NCBI GenBank assembly: GCA_963738375.1
Contig: CAVTWL010000005.1
Coordinates: 372,001-436,000 of the forward strand
Source: Bog-159 sp963738375
Lineage (GTDB): Bacteria; Acidobacteriota; Terriglobia; Bryobacterales; Bryobacteraceae
Direction: 5' to 3'
DNA length: 64,000 nt
Positions 33,952 to 42,717 of the stretch are shown one piece after another (positions within the stretch are counted from its first letter, which is position 1; each line of letters begins with the position of its first letter). The notes under the pieces were generated by a model. It was not told where the DNA came from and searched no databases. It worked only from the letters and a program-made list of their open reading frames with translations. The translations under genes and the position numbers were made by a program.

Positions 33952-36900
33952 TCACAGCCTCAGGATGACCGTAAGGTCCGAGCCCGGGCTGCTTTGTCCA
34001 ACCCCGCTGATCGCTATGCTGAGTTGTGCTTGCGCCAGCAAGGGCAAGCCAAAGCCGTCTACGGTGTTGGAAATCGTTGTGCCGTCCGGAATGGTCAACG
34101 AGCAATAGGGCAATCCGTTTTGGGTGATGTCAATCACGATCGGGCCGCCCCGCGGAGCTTGTTTCACCACCGCATAGACGTCGGCCACCGCATGCGCCGC
34201 TTCAATCACTACGTTTGGCGCCGGATTGCTGTCCACTGCCAAGAACCCTTGCACTTGAAACGAATATTGGCCCCCGCAGAGTGTCCGCATCCCGTAATCC
34301 GCCGACTGGGTAAAGTTCAGCGATACAGTGGGGCTGTTGCCTCGCGAGTTGGTCGCGAAAAGCTCCGCGCTAGCGATCTTCGCGTTGGGCAATGCCACCG
34401 GGTACGACCAGTTGCCACTCAGTGGGCTACCGAAAAAGTTAGGGGCAAATGGAACCACGATGACGGTGCTCGCCAGTTGATAAAGCGCAACGGGGGCGGC
34501 ATGCTCGATGGCCTCGGTGCCGTGCATTGCGCGCGTCACGCTATATTGCGTCCCTCCGGCTGCAACCGCTGTCACCTGCATCACCTCGGCCTCCACTTGG
34601 ATGAACGCGCCCGCGTCAGGCGTATATCCCGGAGTCAGGTTCAATACCGTATCGGTCGGCGCCATGTCCGCGGCCAGCGCATACGAAGGATCCCCGCCCA
34701 ACTCATCGAAGTAGTGAAGCGTTAACGTCCCGGCAATCACACTACTAGTATTGGCGAATGTCGGAAACGACACTCCGCTTAATTCCACGCTGCCGCTTTG
34801 CGGCGGCGTCCCCAGGCCGAAGGTGGGCGCCGGCGGAACTGCCGTATCTCCGGACCCTCCACCGCCGATCGTCCATCGCGTCAACGTGCATAGCTGCGGT
34901 GTCCCTTCCAGATTGTTCACATTGGCGCCCCGGCCCTCGATATGGAGCGTGACGCCCGTGTCGTTGGGAATCGCAAACTCGATCGGACTCGCCTTGCCAG
35001 ACGCCGCGAAGTGCCAGGCAGCTTCGGCAATCACGAACTGACTCGTGGCATCTGGTTCGACCGCCCAGGCTTGCGTTAACGTGAGCGTGGTCGCCGTGTT
35101 CGACGCGATTGTATACTCCTGGTCGGCGCCTGTCCCGCTTAGAATGCGGACGATCATCCCGCTATAGTTGCTAGCGCCCATTTCGGCTGTATCGTTGCCG
35201 ACGGTGTTGCTGGCCGCGATCGTCGCCGCCAACGGCGGTTGTAATTCCGTCCGCCAGTAAAAATTGGCATGATCGAAATTAGCGTCCGGCGGGGCCCACG
35301 GTTGAGCCGTCGCGCCCGCGTCGGTATAACTGCTGCTCAAAGCCTCCGCCGATGCGATCCGTCCAAGCTGTTGCGGATTCGGCCCGCGATACACATTAAA
35401 GCTCACCGCGTGCGAATCGAAGCTAAGGCCGGTCAACATTACGCTAGTGGCGTTCGAATCGCTTGGAATGCTGGCTAGAATCACGAACGACAAGGCACTC
35501 TCGTTGCCGGCCGCGTCCACTGCGCTGACGGCGTAGTATAAGGTCTGTCCGCCGGCCAGATTTCCGCCCGGCCCAATCGTAGCCGCGAAGCTAACGAGCG
35601 GAACTCCCGGCCCCCCGGTTGCCGTTGTCGAAGGCGCCAGGAATCCAACAGTCAACTCTTCGTTGACACTTCCGTCACTCGCGATGCTGGAACTCTCAGT
35701 GATTTGGTATTCGGCGTTTCCGCTGGAGTCCACCGTATCGCCAACCAGCGGCCGTGGCAGACCAATACCAGTATTAGGCTGCGACCCCGCGCCGGTTGCG
35801 CCCGGTATCTGGCCGTTGGTATCTTCATACCATTCGTCTTGCTCGATTTGCGCCGTGATCGTGGTGATCCGGTAATTTGCGCCGGGCGCGATCTTGGCAA
35901 TTCGAAACGGCTGTCGCTCGAAACCTTCCTTAAGGTAGGTCACCGTGATAATGTCGCCGGGTCTCAGCCCCACAGCCTTCACGCTGGTGTCGAACGTGAT
36001 ATAAGTATTCCCGCCGATGGCCTTGTCCAGTGTGAACTGTGAAATACGGGCCGCCTGGTCGTAGTTAGGGAGACCCAATGCCAGCAGGGTGGTGCTGATG
36101 TTCTGGCCGGTTAGCTGTGCGTCCTCTACGTCCACCGTCAAGAGGCTGTCCTGCTGGTATCCGTTGAATGCGTCTTGGAACTCCACCGTCGTCTGATTCG
36201 GTGTGTCGGCGATGCTACGTGATGTTACCTGTACGCTCGGCGACCCATTCGACTTGCGCAAAATGTTGGCCGCTCCCGCCGATCCGTCGCTGAATTCATA
36301 CCCCGGCCATCCGCCATTAAGCGGCTCGGTACTGTTGCTCCATGCCACCTGCGCCGGCTGTTGCAACGCGATCGAGTTCTCTACCTGTAGCTGCAGCTGC
36401 CCGCCAATGCTGTAAGTGAACAGCAGCCGCGACGCGTTCCGAATTCCTCGAATTGTGTCAGCCGCATTACGTCGCGCTTGTAAGCAAAGGTTGCACTGAA
36501 ATCGCGCAACCGTAGTCGCGTTGCCGCTTAAATCCTGCGTCTGGATCTGCTGATCGCAGTAGGCGGCCGTTGCGGCAAACGTCGTTATGTCGATGTTCTC
36601 CAGCCCCCATCCGGTCCGTCGCAGAATGTCCAGCAGAACCCACGCGGGATTGGCTGTGAACTCCGTGCTCTGGCAACTTCCGTCGGCGTTGTAGATCGGC
36701 AATTGTAATCCATTGGCCAGCACCTGCACGCTGGGCAAAGATTGTCCGCTGTTGATCTGATTGGGCACCACGACTGACAAATACGCCATACTGCCATAGG
36801 GATCGCCGGCCGGATTGCCCGAGGCATCTTCGAAGTCCGGGTTGAATGCCCCGTTCCGGCTGCCCAGGCTCACCACGTTGTACCACCCCGTAGAAGTCAT

Positions 36901-37848
36901 GTTCTGGCCGTCTTGCCCTAGCGGAATCTCAATCTGGTTGACCACGACCTTCTGCACGCCTTGTATCGGACCCATTCCCAGCAATGCTTCCAGGTGAGTC
37001 AGGTTGCCGTCATTCCGGCTGAATACGATCGGCGGCCGGTACCACGCGGTCCCATACAACAGCGGAACAAAATCGTTGTAGACGGCGAGGTTGTCTTCCA
37101 CCGCTGCATACTGCCACCCGCCGCCGTAGCTTCTAACCTGGATCGACGACGGCACAAACTCGATGCCGCCAAAACGTCCCGGTCCCGAAAACATTCCTCG
37201 CGCTTCGCAATCGAGTCGCGTGTATCCGCACGTTCCGTACGGTTCGCCGGCCAGCAGGGCGCCCGCGCCCCCCGTCTGGTCCGCCGAGTATCCGCAGGCA
37301 TAAAACATCGAATACGTGCCGTTTGTGCCGCCGTTCAGCGCTTCCTGCCGCTGCGCCGCATTCGCCGGAAACAGCCATGGGCATCGTCGCTGGATTCTCA
37401 CCGGAGGCAGCAGCACGTTCTGCATGCTCATCCCGTTCACCGCGGAGATCTGAAACAGCGATTCCGTGCTTTGATCCGGCGGGTTCACCATCCCCTGAAA
37501 TAAAACCGCCGAATCGGATGTCGCGGAGGCCTCGATCAGGTTGTAGAACAGGAACGTCACGGTCAACTGAGCGCCCTTCCAGCCCACCGAACGTTCCAGT
37601 TCCGAGAAATAGGAATCCGCGTTGGCCATCGACAACGTGACTCTCGGAATCGCGTCCACCCCTTGGTCGGACGACGTCTGGATGGCAAAAACGTTGTGCC
37701 TCATCACCCGCGGCAAATAAGTATTGCCGCTGTAACTCACCTGATGCGTGCTCCAGTACTCCGTCCGCCCGTTCTGTAAGGTGCATTGAAATAGCAGCAG
37801 CGGAGTGTCCGTAACCGCAAGCTCTTTCAGATCATAAATACTCAACAT
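33952..37848 (-). CDS. Giant tail-tip protein: gpL/DUF2163-like N-terminus fused to gpJ-like region and FN3-like domains
   Basis: A 1298-residue protein. Residues 1-230 look like phage minor tail protein L or RcGTA gp14 (DUF2163/BR0599 type): WSTHQVSYSGNTYLPRV, a VFLFYNL strand region and four Cys (156, 185, 207, 214) just before the RFGG element, the place where lambda gpL binds an iron-sulfur cluster. Residues ~340-700 resemble the central region of gpJ-type tip proteins (NPAWVLLDILRRTGWG, PGDIITVTYLKEGFERQPFRI). From ~750 there is a fibronectin-like domain (LYYAVSAVDAAGNESALS), then further beta domains that probably form the tip. Intact over 3.9 kb. It overlaps the next upstream gene by 17 bases. 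Confidence 0.75.
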   Translation of the reverse strand: MLSIYDLKELAVTDTPLLLFQCTLQNGRTEYWSTHQVSYSGNTYLPRVMRHNVFAIQTSSDQGVDAIPRVTLSMANADSYFSELERSVGWKGAQLTVTFLFYNLIEASATSDSAVLFQGMVNPPDQSTESLFQISAVNGMSMQNVLLPPVRIQRRCPWLFPANAAQRQEALNGGTNGTYSMFYACGYSADQTGGAGALLAGEPYGTCGYTRLDCEARGMFSGPGRFGGIEFVPSSIQVRSYGGGWQYAAVEDNLAVYNDFVPLLYGTAWYRPPIVFSRNDGNLTHLEALLGMGPIQGVQKVVVNQIEIPLGQDGQNMTSTGWYNVVSLGSRNGAFNPDFEDASGNPAGDPYGSMAYLSVVVPNQINSGQSLPSVQVLANGLQLPIYNADGSCQSTEFTANPAWVLLDILRRTGWGLENIDITTFAATAAYCDQQIQTQDLSGNATTVARFQCNLCLQARRNAADTIRGIRNASRLLFTYSIGGQLQLQVENSIALQQPAQVAWSNSTEPLNGGWPGYEFSDGSAGAANILRKSNGSPSVQVTSRSIADTPNQTTVEFQDAFNGYQQDSLLTVDVEDAQLTGQNISTTLLALGLPNYDQAARISQFTLDKAIGGNTYITFDTSVKAVGLRPGDIITVTYLKEGFERQPFRIAKIAPGANYRITTITAQIEQDEWYEDTNGQIPGATGAGSQPNTGIGLPRPLVGDTVDSSGNAEYQITESSSIASDGSVNEELTVGFLAPSTTATGGPGVPLVSFAATIGPGGNLAGGQTLYYAVSAVDAAGNESALSFVILASIPSDSNATSVMLTGLSFDSHAVSFNVYRGPNPQQLGRIASAEALSSSYTDAGATAQPWAPPDANFDHANFYWRTELQPPLAATIAASNTVGNDTAEMGASNYSGMIVRILSGTGADQEYTIASNTATTLTLTQAWAVEPDATSQFVIAEAAWHFAASGKASPIEFAIPNDTGVTLHIEGRGANVNNLEGTPQLCTLTRWTIGGGGSGDTAVPPAPTFGLGTPPQSGSVELSGVSFPTFANTSSVIAGTLTLHYFDELGGDPSYALAADMAPTDTVLNLTPGYTPDAGAFIQVEAEVMQVTAVAAGGTQYSVTRAMHGTEAIEHAAPVALYQLASTVIVVPFAPNFFGSPLSGNWSYPVALPNAKIASAELFATNSRGNSPTVSLNFTQSADYGMRTLCGGQYSFQVQGFLAVDSNPAPNVVIEAAHAVADVYAVVKQAPRGGPIVIDITQNGLPYCSLTIPDGTTISNTVDGFGLPLLAQAQLSIAISGVGQSSPGSDLTVILRL

Positions 37849-38617
37849 TGACGATATCCAGTTCGCAGGAATGCCGGCTTGGCCCTACCGTGGTGATGGT
37901 CAGCGTGTCACTCTTAAAACGCGCATTGGGGTACACCCCCCCTGTCTCGTTTGTCGACTTATAAAGCGAGGCCGCGGTTTGCGCCTCAACCTGTACACCG
38001 AAGACGTCAACCGTCGTCCCCGGGTCGAGCGCCACGCCAAAGCTGATCGCGTCCGCCGTATCCGCCAGTTGTCCCGCCGAAGTTAGTCGCGTCCACTGCG
38101 GGCCGATTGTGCGCTCATCCGTCTCGGAGCCCCGCACCAGCCAGAGCCGCGTGCTTTCGTCGCTGCGCGCATAAACACTCAAACAGTACTCCAGCGAAGC
38201 AGGTGCGTCGATCGCTTGCTGCAACAGAAGCGTAGCGCCTGCCGGATTGCTCAGTTGATAAGCCGAATTGCCGCCCAAAGGATCTGCCCCGCCGCCCGTC
38301 ACCGTCATCAGCGGCCCTGCCTGCCAAACCGGCTGATTGAGTTGTTCGCTCCACGCCAGCAGATTGTCCAACGGGTCCACAAAAGTAAAAGGTGTAAGCC
38401 GTCCCTCCACAGCCTGGAATAGCGCTTCCAACGCCGCCAATTCCTGATCGCTCAGCTCTTTGAATGATAAATGCCAGGCCGTGACGGCTGCCGCGGCATC
38501 CGCTAGTTTCACCTGGTAGTCTTGCAAGCTCTGGTTCACTACGGTCCTCGCCTGCCGCTGCCGGGTGATCGGAAACTGTCCCGTGGCGCCTGATGATAGC
38601 TGCGGAAAATATATCAT
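37832..38617 (-). CDS. Phage tail protein, DUF2460-like N-terminus with carbohydrate-binding-like extension
   Basis: A 261-residue protein. Residues 1-85 match the small DUF2460-type distal tail proteins (FPQLSSGATGQFPITRQRQARTVVN ... ALFQAVEGRLTPFTFVDPLDNLLAWSE), a close relative of the preceding 117-residue protein, suggesting duplication. Residues ~90-230 form a beta-sandwich-like region resembling the carbohydrate-binding modules appended to tail proteins (YCLSVYARSDESTRLWLVRGSE, then VDVFGVQVEAQT). It sits between the DUF2460 gene (one base apart) and the tip gene (17-base overlap), the distal-tail position. Exact role inferred. Confidence 0.7.
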   Translation of the reverse strand: MIYFPQLSSGATGQFPITRQRQARTVVNQSLQDYQVKLADAAAAVTAWHLSFKELSDQELAALEALFQAVEGRLTPFTFVDPLDNLLAWSEQLNQPVWQAGPLMTVTGGGADPLGGNSAYQLSNPAGATLLLQQAIDAPASLEYCLSVYARSDESTRLWLVRGSETDERTIGPQWTRLTSAGQLADTADAISFGVALDPGTTVDVFGVQVEAQTAASLYKSTNETGGVYPNARFKSDTLTITTVGPSRHSCELDIVNVEYL

Positions 38618-38618
38618 C

Positions 38619-38972
38619 TTAGGCCCTGTTCTCGCTGACCGTCAGCATCGCCTTGCCGCGCATCTCGCCTCGGAGTTGAAAGGCGAACGCATCCCCCGTC
38701 AGACTGCAGTCCGGATACACCGTGCCGTCCCACGGATCGGTGAATGCAAAACTTCCAAACCTGCCCTGACTGGACAGGAAGAACTGGTCAAGCGTCGCTA
38801 GTTCTCCTTCGTCGAGCAGATCCAGTTGCACGGTCCATCGGTGTAGCAACGAAGCGTAGTCCCGAAAGCGCTGCTCTGTTCCGTCCAGGAAACGGATCGC
38901 ATCCGTCTTGTACCGCAGTGTTCTCTGCGCCGGATATTGCGCCACGGCGCCGGTTTTAAGTGTCGGAAACAT
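38619..38972 (-). CDS. DUF2460-like distal tail protein
   Basis: A 117-residue protein: FPTLKTGAVAQYPAQRTLRYKTDAIRFLDGTEQRFRDY at the N-terminus and LDQFFLSSQGRFGSFAFTDPWDG in the middle. This pattern is known from DUF2460/TIGR02217-type tail proteins and from RcGTA gp12 (distal tail), where a short beta domain packs under the tip. It starts five bases after the tape-measure stop and ends one base before the related 261-residue protein. A small size is usual for the family core. Confidence 0.72.
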   Translation of the reverse strand: MFPTLKTGAVAQYPAQRTLRYKTDAIRFLDGTEQRFRDYASLLHRWTVQLDLLDEGELATLDQFFLSSQGRFGSFAFTDPWDGTVYPDCSLTGDAFAFQLRGEMRGKAMLTVSENRA

Positions 38973-38977
38973 GGCTA

Positions 38978-39556
38978 TTAAAGATTGGAAATCGTATCGT
39001 TGATCGAACTCATATTGAGCATCGCCTGGCGCACGGCCTGTGCAATGTCGTCACTATGGTCCAGGAACGACTGGCTGTCCATGGCTTGCACCTGTACTGT
39101 AATCTGCTGCCCTCCGGTCGCTGCCTCGCTTCCTGTCTGACGCGGCAAACCATTTTCGCCCCACCCCACCTCTTGGCCGCTAGTGCTCGATTGCAGATTC
39201 AGCGCAGGCGGAAGCGAAAACGGAACTAGAGTCGTGGACTGCCCCGCTTGCCCTCCAAACAGGCTCGATAATAACGAAACCAGCGGCATCAGGCTGAGGC
39301 CACCGCCTAGAACCTGGGACGCCGTGTCGAGCGCGTCGGATACCGTGGCGCCAGGTTTCGAACTCGCGGACGCGCTGTTGTCCGCCAAAGCTTGCGTGTT
39401 GAGCGCCGTCGCCTGTGTTCCCGCCGCGGTCGCGTCCGACGCTTGCCCTAGCGCATCCACTAACACCTGGTTTGCATTTGTCGCCGGGATACTCGAAGGC
39501 CCGCCGGAAGCCTGCTGGAACGCGCCCAGAATAGTCTGTTGTGACGAACTAGGCAT
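38978..39556 (-). CDS. Very short tape-measure-like protein
   Basis: A 192-residue protein in the tape-measure position, after the chaperones and before distal-tail genes. It is Ser/Ala/Gln-rich with a hydrophobic helix around residues 83-98 (GGLSLMPLVSLLSSLFGG). The C-terminus (QAMDSQSFLDHSDDIAQAVRQAM) closely resembles C-termini of phage tape-measure proteins. Typical siphophage tape measures have 600-1200 residues; at about 1.5 angstrom per residue this one would specify a tail of only ~30 nm. Its ATG overlaps the stop of the chaperone T-domain gene by eight bases. The assignment rests on position and C-terminal resemblance. Confidence 0.6.
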   Translation of the reverse strand: MPSSSQQTILGAFQQASGGPSSIPATNANQVLVDALGQASDATAAGTQATALNTQALADNSASASSKPGATVSDALDTASQVLGGGLSLMPLVSLLSSLFGGQAGQSTTLVPFSLPPALNLQSSTSGQEVGWGENGLPRQTGSEAATGGQQITVQVQAMDSQSFLDHSDDIAQAVRQAMLNMSSINDTISNL

Positions 39557-40256
39557 GCTGCCCTCCCGTCGGGGATCTGCTTTCCATGGTCGTTAGCTCG
39601 TTCTCTAGAATCAAGAAGGCCTCCACCTCGCGGGCACTCAAGTCTTCGATACCTTTGTGCCCTAACTTCCGCCGCACCAGGTACTGCTCCAGCCAAGCCA
39701 TGCTCTCCGCCGTAACAAATGACTTCGGGCATTCGCTGCTCGGCCGCCCCGTTTCTGGCCCACACCACCCGCTCCGGAATCGCCGCCGCCGTCTTCCACC
39801 CGCAACGGCGTCTGACTTCAAGACCGGCCCTGCGGCAAGTCGCGCACTCCCAGCCGGCCTGCTCTGAGAATTGAAAATGGAGGGCGACGATCAGTTTTTT
39901 CGTTCGGGTTCCGAAAGCCCACACTGCCCCTTTACGGCCGCCAAAGCCTCCCGGAACAGTTCCTCCGGGCCGCTCGCCGCCAGTGACTCGGGAGTCGCTG
40001 AAGTCCCGTCTAGTTCCAGCCCCTTCACTTCCTGCAGGCCCCAAGCCAGATAGATCCCGTCGATCTCCGATGCCAGCAGCGCCGCATCCATCTTCTCGCC
40101 CGCGCAGTCGCCCGCTTCCGCGAACTCCTTCCGCGCCGCCAGCTCCCGAATGCGCCGCGTCAGTTCCACACGGCGGCCAAACGACATCTTCGCCACCGTA
40201 TAACTCACCCCGTCCGCGATCTGGGAGACGATACTTACGATACTTGTATATTCCAT
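39549..40256 (-). CDS. Tail assembly chaperone fusion (G-T type) made by programmed -1 frameshift
   Basis: The frame that continues after the slippery site of the first chaperone has no usable start codon; it reads KKLIVALHFQFSEQ and then WECATCRRAGLEVRRRCGW, a zinc-ribbon-like Cys cluster. After an apparent single-base indel near 39735 it joins the frame giving ECPKSFVTAESMAWLEQYLVRRK and LSAREVEAFLILENEL, ending at 39549. A -1 slip at A AAA AAC (39894-39900) fuses this T-like domain to the G-like protein, giving about 235 residues. In lambda the G and GT products guide tail-tube assembly around the tape measure, and the gene position here is the same. The late indel makes the present sequence non-functional unless it is an error. 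Confidence 0.6.
39891..40256 (-). CDS. Tail assembly chaperone, G-like (zero-frame product)
   Basis: A 121-residue protein: after VSYTVAKMSFGRRVELTRRIRELAARKEF it continues with alpha-helical sequence (ASEIDGIYLAWGLQEVKGLELDG, GPEELFREALAAVKGQCGLSEPERKN). It lies between the tail tube and tape-measure genes, where siphophages encode the tail assembly chaperone. Its last codons are CGA AAA AAC TGA, so a canonical slippery heptamer directly precedes the stop codon. The same helix-rich, small acidic character is common among these chaperones, but I rely mainly on position and on the frameshift signal. Confidence 0.65.
   Translation of the reverse strand: MEYTSIVSIVSQIADGVSYTVAKMSFGRRVELTRRIRELAARKEFAEAGDCAGEKMDAALLASEIDGIYLAWGLQEVKGLELDGTSATPESLAASGPEELFREALAAVKGQCGLSEPERKN
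39894..39900 (-). promoter_or_regulatory. Programmed -1 ribosomal frameshift site (A AAA AAC)
   Basis: On the minus strand the heptamer A AAA AAC is phased X XXY YYZ relative to the chaperone frame and is followed at once by the TGA stop. Slipping back one base continues in CTG ATC GTC into an open frame with no initiation codon of its own. This is the hallmark of the G/GT arrangement in tailed phages. No downstream stem-loop was identified by eye. Confidence 0.65.
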
Positions 40257-40269
40257 CGGTCGCCCTTAC

Positions 40270-41443
40270 TTACCCAAACGCAACCACCATCTCGTTGTCG
40301 GCCGTACCCTGCGCTTTCGACCCTTGAAACTTCCACTGCAGCCGGTTGTCCCCATCGTCGAACTCGGGTACGGCCGGTACCACGCTCGGCAGGTAAACAC
40401 CCATCGCCTGACCGGTCTGCTGGCCAAGTTGGAACATTACGCTAATCGGCGATTGTCCGCGCGCCGCCTGATACAAGCCCTGCGTTCCCGCATCGTCCAT
40501 CTCGTAGAGACTGAAAGCCGCGGTAACCGATCTTGGGCCGGGCGCGATCGCCAAAGGAAGATTGCTGCCGAATTCCTTCGAGCGCGTGTCCAGCCCGTTG
40601 TCTAGTTGAAAGGACCCGCTGGTAATCGTGTAGAAGCGGTTTGGCGAACTGCCCAGCCACGCTTCACCCATATTGCCCGGAACAATGGAATAGTCGAAAC
40701 CGGCTAGAGCCGGTTCAGCCGGAAAACCTTGCAGTTGCCCCTGGCCCGCCGCGAAACTGGCGCTGTCAATCAAGTCCTGCGCCATCCCTTCGAATTCGAA
40801 CTGATGAAAGTCTCCATTCACTTTGATCGTGAGCCGGTTCACGGCGGCTCCGCACAAAATCCGCTGCAATGCCGTGCTTGGGTCCCAATAGTCGAATATG
40901 CTGATGCTTGGCAGCTCCGTCGCCGGGAAATAAGAGATGCATGGCGCCACCTCAGTGCCCCCCGCGGGACTCGCGGCGAACGGGGCATTCAATTGCACTG
41001 CCGTCGCGCTCATGATCGCCGTCACAAACCGGATCTCGCCGTTGCACGATACGCCTTGCCCCACCACCAGGCCATGTGCCGCCGCGAAGACCAGTGAAGT
41101 GCCGCTCGACCCCGCTGCCTGCCTCGCCGCCCGCATACAGCAGCGGCGTCGCCCCCATGCTGGCTTGAAAGAGCGGGCCGTACGATGGCCCCGAAGCCTG
41201 CCCGCCCAACTAGTCATGTAGGTCGTAAGGTCAAAGCTGGTCGAACGCCGCAGTCCCGCCGGAATTCCCGCGAAAGTCCGGCTCCCCGTCTTGTCGCGAC
41301 GATCCGCCTTTTCTGCCTGGTTCTTGGCGGTCAGTTTTACTGCCGGAAATCGGTTCTGCGCCGTGATCGCCGGCGTCTGCTCCGTAGCTGCCTTCCAGTC
41401 CCGCGTAGAATCGGTTGGCATTGGATGAAATATATGAAGACAT
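40270..41443 (-). pseudogene. Phage tail tube (major tail) protein, frameshifted
   Basis: The best reconstruction starts at 41443 (SSYISSNANRFYAGLEGSYG), moves to a second frame near 41375 (TPAITAQNRFPAVKLTAKNQ ... FDLTTYMTSW), to a third near 41208 (GQASGPSYGPLFQASMGATPLLYAGGEAG) and back near 41105 (GTSLVFAAAHGLVVGQGVSCNG), then is open to the end at 40270. About 390 residues in all. The C-terminal two thirds are beta-rich (VNRLTIKVNGDFHQFEFEGMAQDL ... TITSGSFQLDNGLDTRSKEFG), compatible with a large tail tube or major tail protein, and it precedes the chaperones as expected. Three indels in the first 340 bases contrast with an intact remainder. Confidence 0.6.
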
Positions 41444-41447
41444 AACC

Positions 41448-41675
41448 TTAATCGCTCACTCCCACGTCGAATGTGACTTTGCCTGCCTGAATGAAGTTCT
41501 GTCCGCCGTGCTTCACCGGGCCAAGTGCCGCTTCATAGCATCCGGCATAATACATCCCTTCGCCCCAGTCTCCGCGGTTCTGGTCCAGCACCTGGGTTAC
41601 CGCATCGATGTACAATTGCAGCTGACTCTCGATGCCGTCCAGCCGGTCTTGCGAGACCCGCACCTCAATCGTCAT
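41448..41675 (-). CDS. Small phage head-tail protein, unrecognised
   Basis: A 75-residue protein (TIEVRVSQDRLDGIESQLQL ... GDWGEGMYYAGCYEAALGP). It overlaps the preceding gene's last codons and ends four bases before the tail tube start, the position of tail-terminator or head-tail joining proteins. No family is recognised. The Asn-Arg-Gly-Asp-Trp core and compact alpha/beta pattern give no enzymatic clue. Confidence 0.5.
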   Translation of the reverse strand: MTIEVRVSQDRLDGIESQLQLYIDAVTQVLDQNRGDWGEGMYYAGCYEAALGPVKHGGQNFIQAGKVTFDVGVSD

Positions 41676-41942
41676 GACTGGCTTTTCCGGAAAAATTCCG
41701 GAACTTCTCCTTAAGTTGGTTCACAATCTTCTCGCAGTACACACTCACTGCGGGATACTGCACGTCCGTTGCTGCGCTCCGCCAGGTCGATCGGTACGTT
41801 CTGCGCCCGATCTGGCTCGTGCCGGTCGGCGGCGTCAGTCGTCTCGGCCTGCGCCAGCGTCGCGAGGCACGCGTTCAGCCCCTGCGTGGCGCTAAGCAAG
41901 CGTGACCATCTGTGCCGTAACTGTGGTTCCCACCCATGCCAT
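41665..41942 (-). pseudogene. Small phage head-tail protein, frameshifted
   Basis: Starting at ATG 41942 the reading is AWVGTTVTAQMVTL, then after an indel near 41893 LSATQGLNACLATLAQAETTDAADRHE, and after another near 41775 VQYPAVSVYCEKIVNQLKEKFRNFSGKASHDD, ending at 41665 and overlapping the next gene. About 92 residues. The C-terminal helix and position suggest a head-tail completion or tail-terminator protein; no family is recognised. Confidence 0.45.
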
Positions 41943-41951
41943 CGTGCCCCG

Positions 41952-42365
41952 TTAGCCCCTCTGAATCACTCGCGGCAGCGCGCGCAGATAGTCGGGCGCT
42001 TGCCCGCTCCCGGCGCCTGCCCGGCGGTCGTCAACCGGCCCCGCCTGCACCCACACTTGATCCGGTCGCCAGCGGCGCCGTATTCTGCAGCGTCATTGCC
42101 GTAGGTAGCATCCCCGCATAAACATTCCAGCCAGTTGCGTTATTCGGCTGGCTCACCGGCTGCACCGCCAACACATTTCCCGCCGCCACGCTCAGGGTGC
42201 TTGGATTACTGGGCTGCCCCTCCTGGCTTTCTGCGTTCAGCCACGACACGCTGGCGCAATAGGTCGCTGCCGGTTGACCGCCGGCCATCGACGTCAGCTG
42301 CGGCGGTGCCGCCTGCGGAAGGGATCGGCGACAATCCCGAGCCCGGTCTGGATCAGCTTATCCAT
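41952..42365 (-). pseudogene. Phage structural protein with fibronectin-like region, frameshifted
   Basis: The gene begins at ATG 42365 (DKLIQTGLGIVADP), overlapping the previous stop by eight bases. After an indel near 42320 it reads PQAAPPQLTSMAGGQPAATYCASVSWLNAESQEGQPS, a beta-sandwich-like unit similar to fibronectin-type inserts in tail proteins. Near 42060 another frame gives WVQAGPVDDRRAGAGSGQAPDYLRALPRVIQRG to the stop at 41952. Roughly 137 residues. Function unknown; probably part of the head-tail connector region. Confidence 0.45.
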
Positions 42366-42717
42366 GGCCCACTTCATCCAGTTGCTGAAACTGGTCGCGC
42401 TTACCCTTGTAGCGGTCGTTCAGTTGATTGAAGTACGCGTCCTGATAAACCAGCATCAGCGTCTGAAACATGTGCCAGAGCTGTAGCGGCGGCGTTACTA
42501 CGATGTTATTCAGCTGCGGGTCCGGCTGAAGCCAGAATTGCCAGTCGTAAGTGTTACTCCGTTGCAATAGCGTCGTCAGCTCGATCCCCAGATCTTGTTG
42601 CGCCAGCGTCAGCTTCTGGCTCAGGTCGATGTTCTCCGCCTGCGCCGTTGCCAGCACCGAAGAGTCCTGCCCAATCAGATCCTGGATCGTCGATATTCCG
42701 TCCATGAATAGCGCCAT
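42358..42717 (-). CDS. Phage head protein, unrecognised
   Basis: A 119-residue intact protein (ALFMDGISTIQDLIGQDSSVLATAQAENIDLSQKL ... NTYDWQFWLQPDPQLNNIVVTPPLQLWHMFQTLMLVYQDAYFNQLNDRYKGKRDQF). Helical, rich in Gln and aromatic residues. It sits between the coat gene region and the head-tail genes; adaptor proteins have similar size there. It overlaps both neighbours by short distances. No family recognised. Confidence 0.5.
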   Translation of the reverse strand: MALFMDGISTIQDLIGQDSSVLATAQAENIDLSQKLTLAQQDLGIELTTLLQRSNTYDWQFWLQPDPQLNNIVVTPPLQLWHMFQTLMLVYQDAYFNQLNDRYKGKRDQFQQLDEVGHG

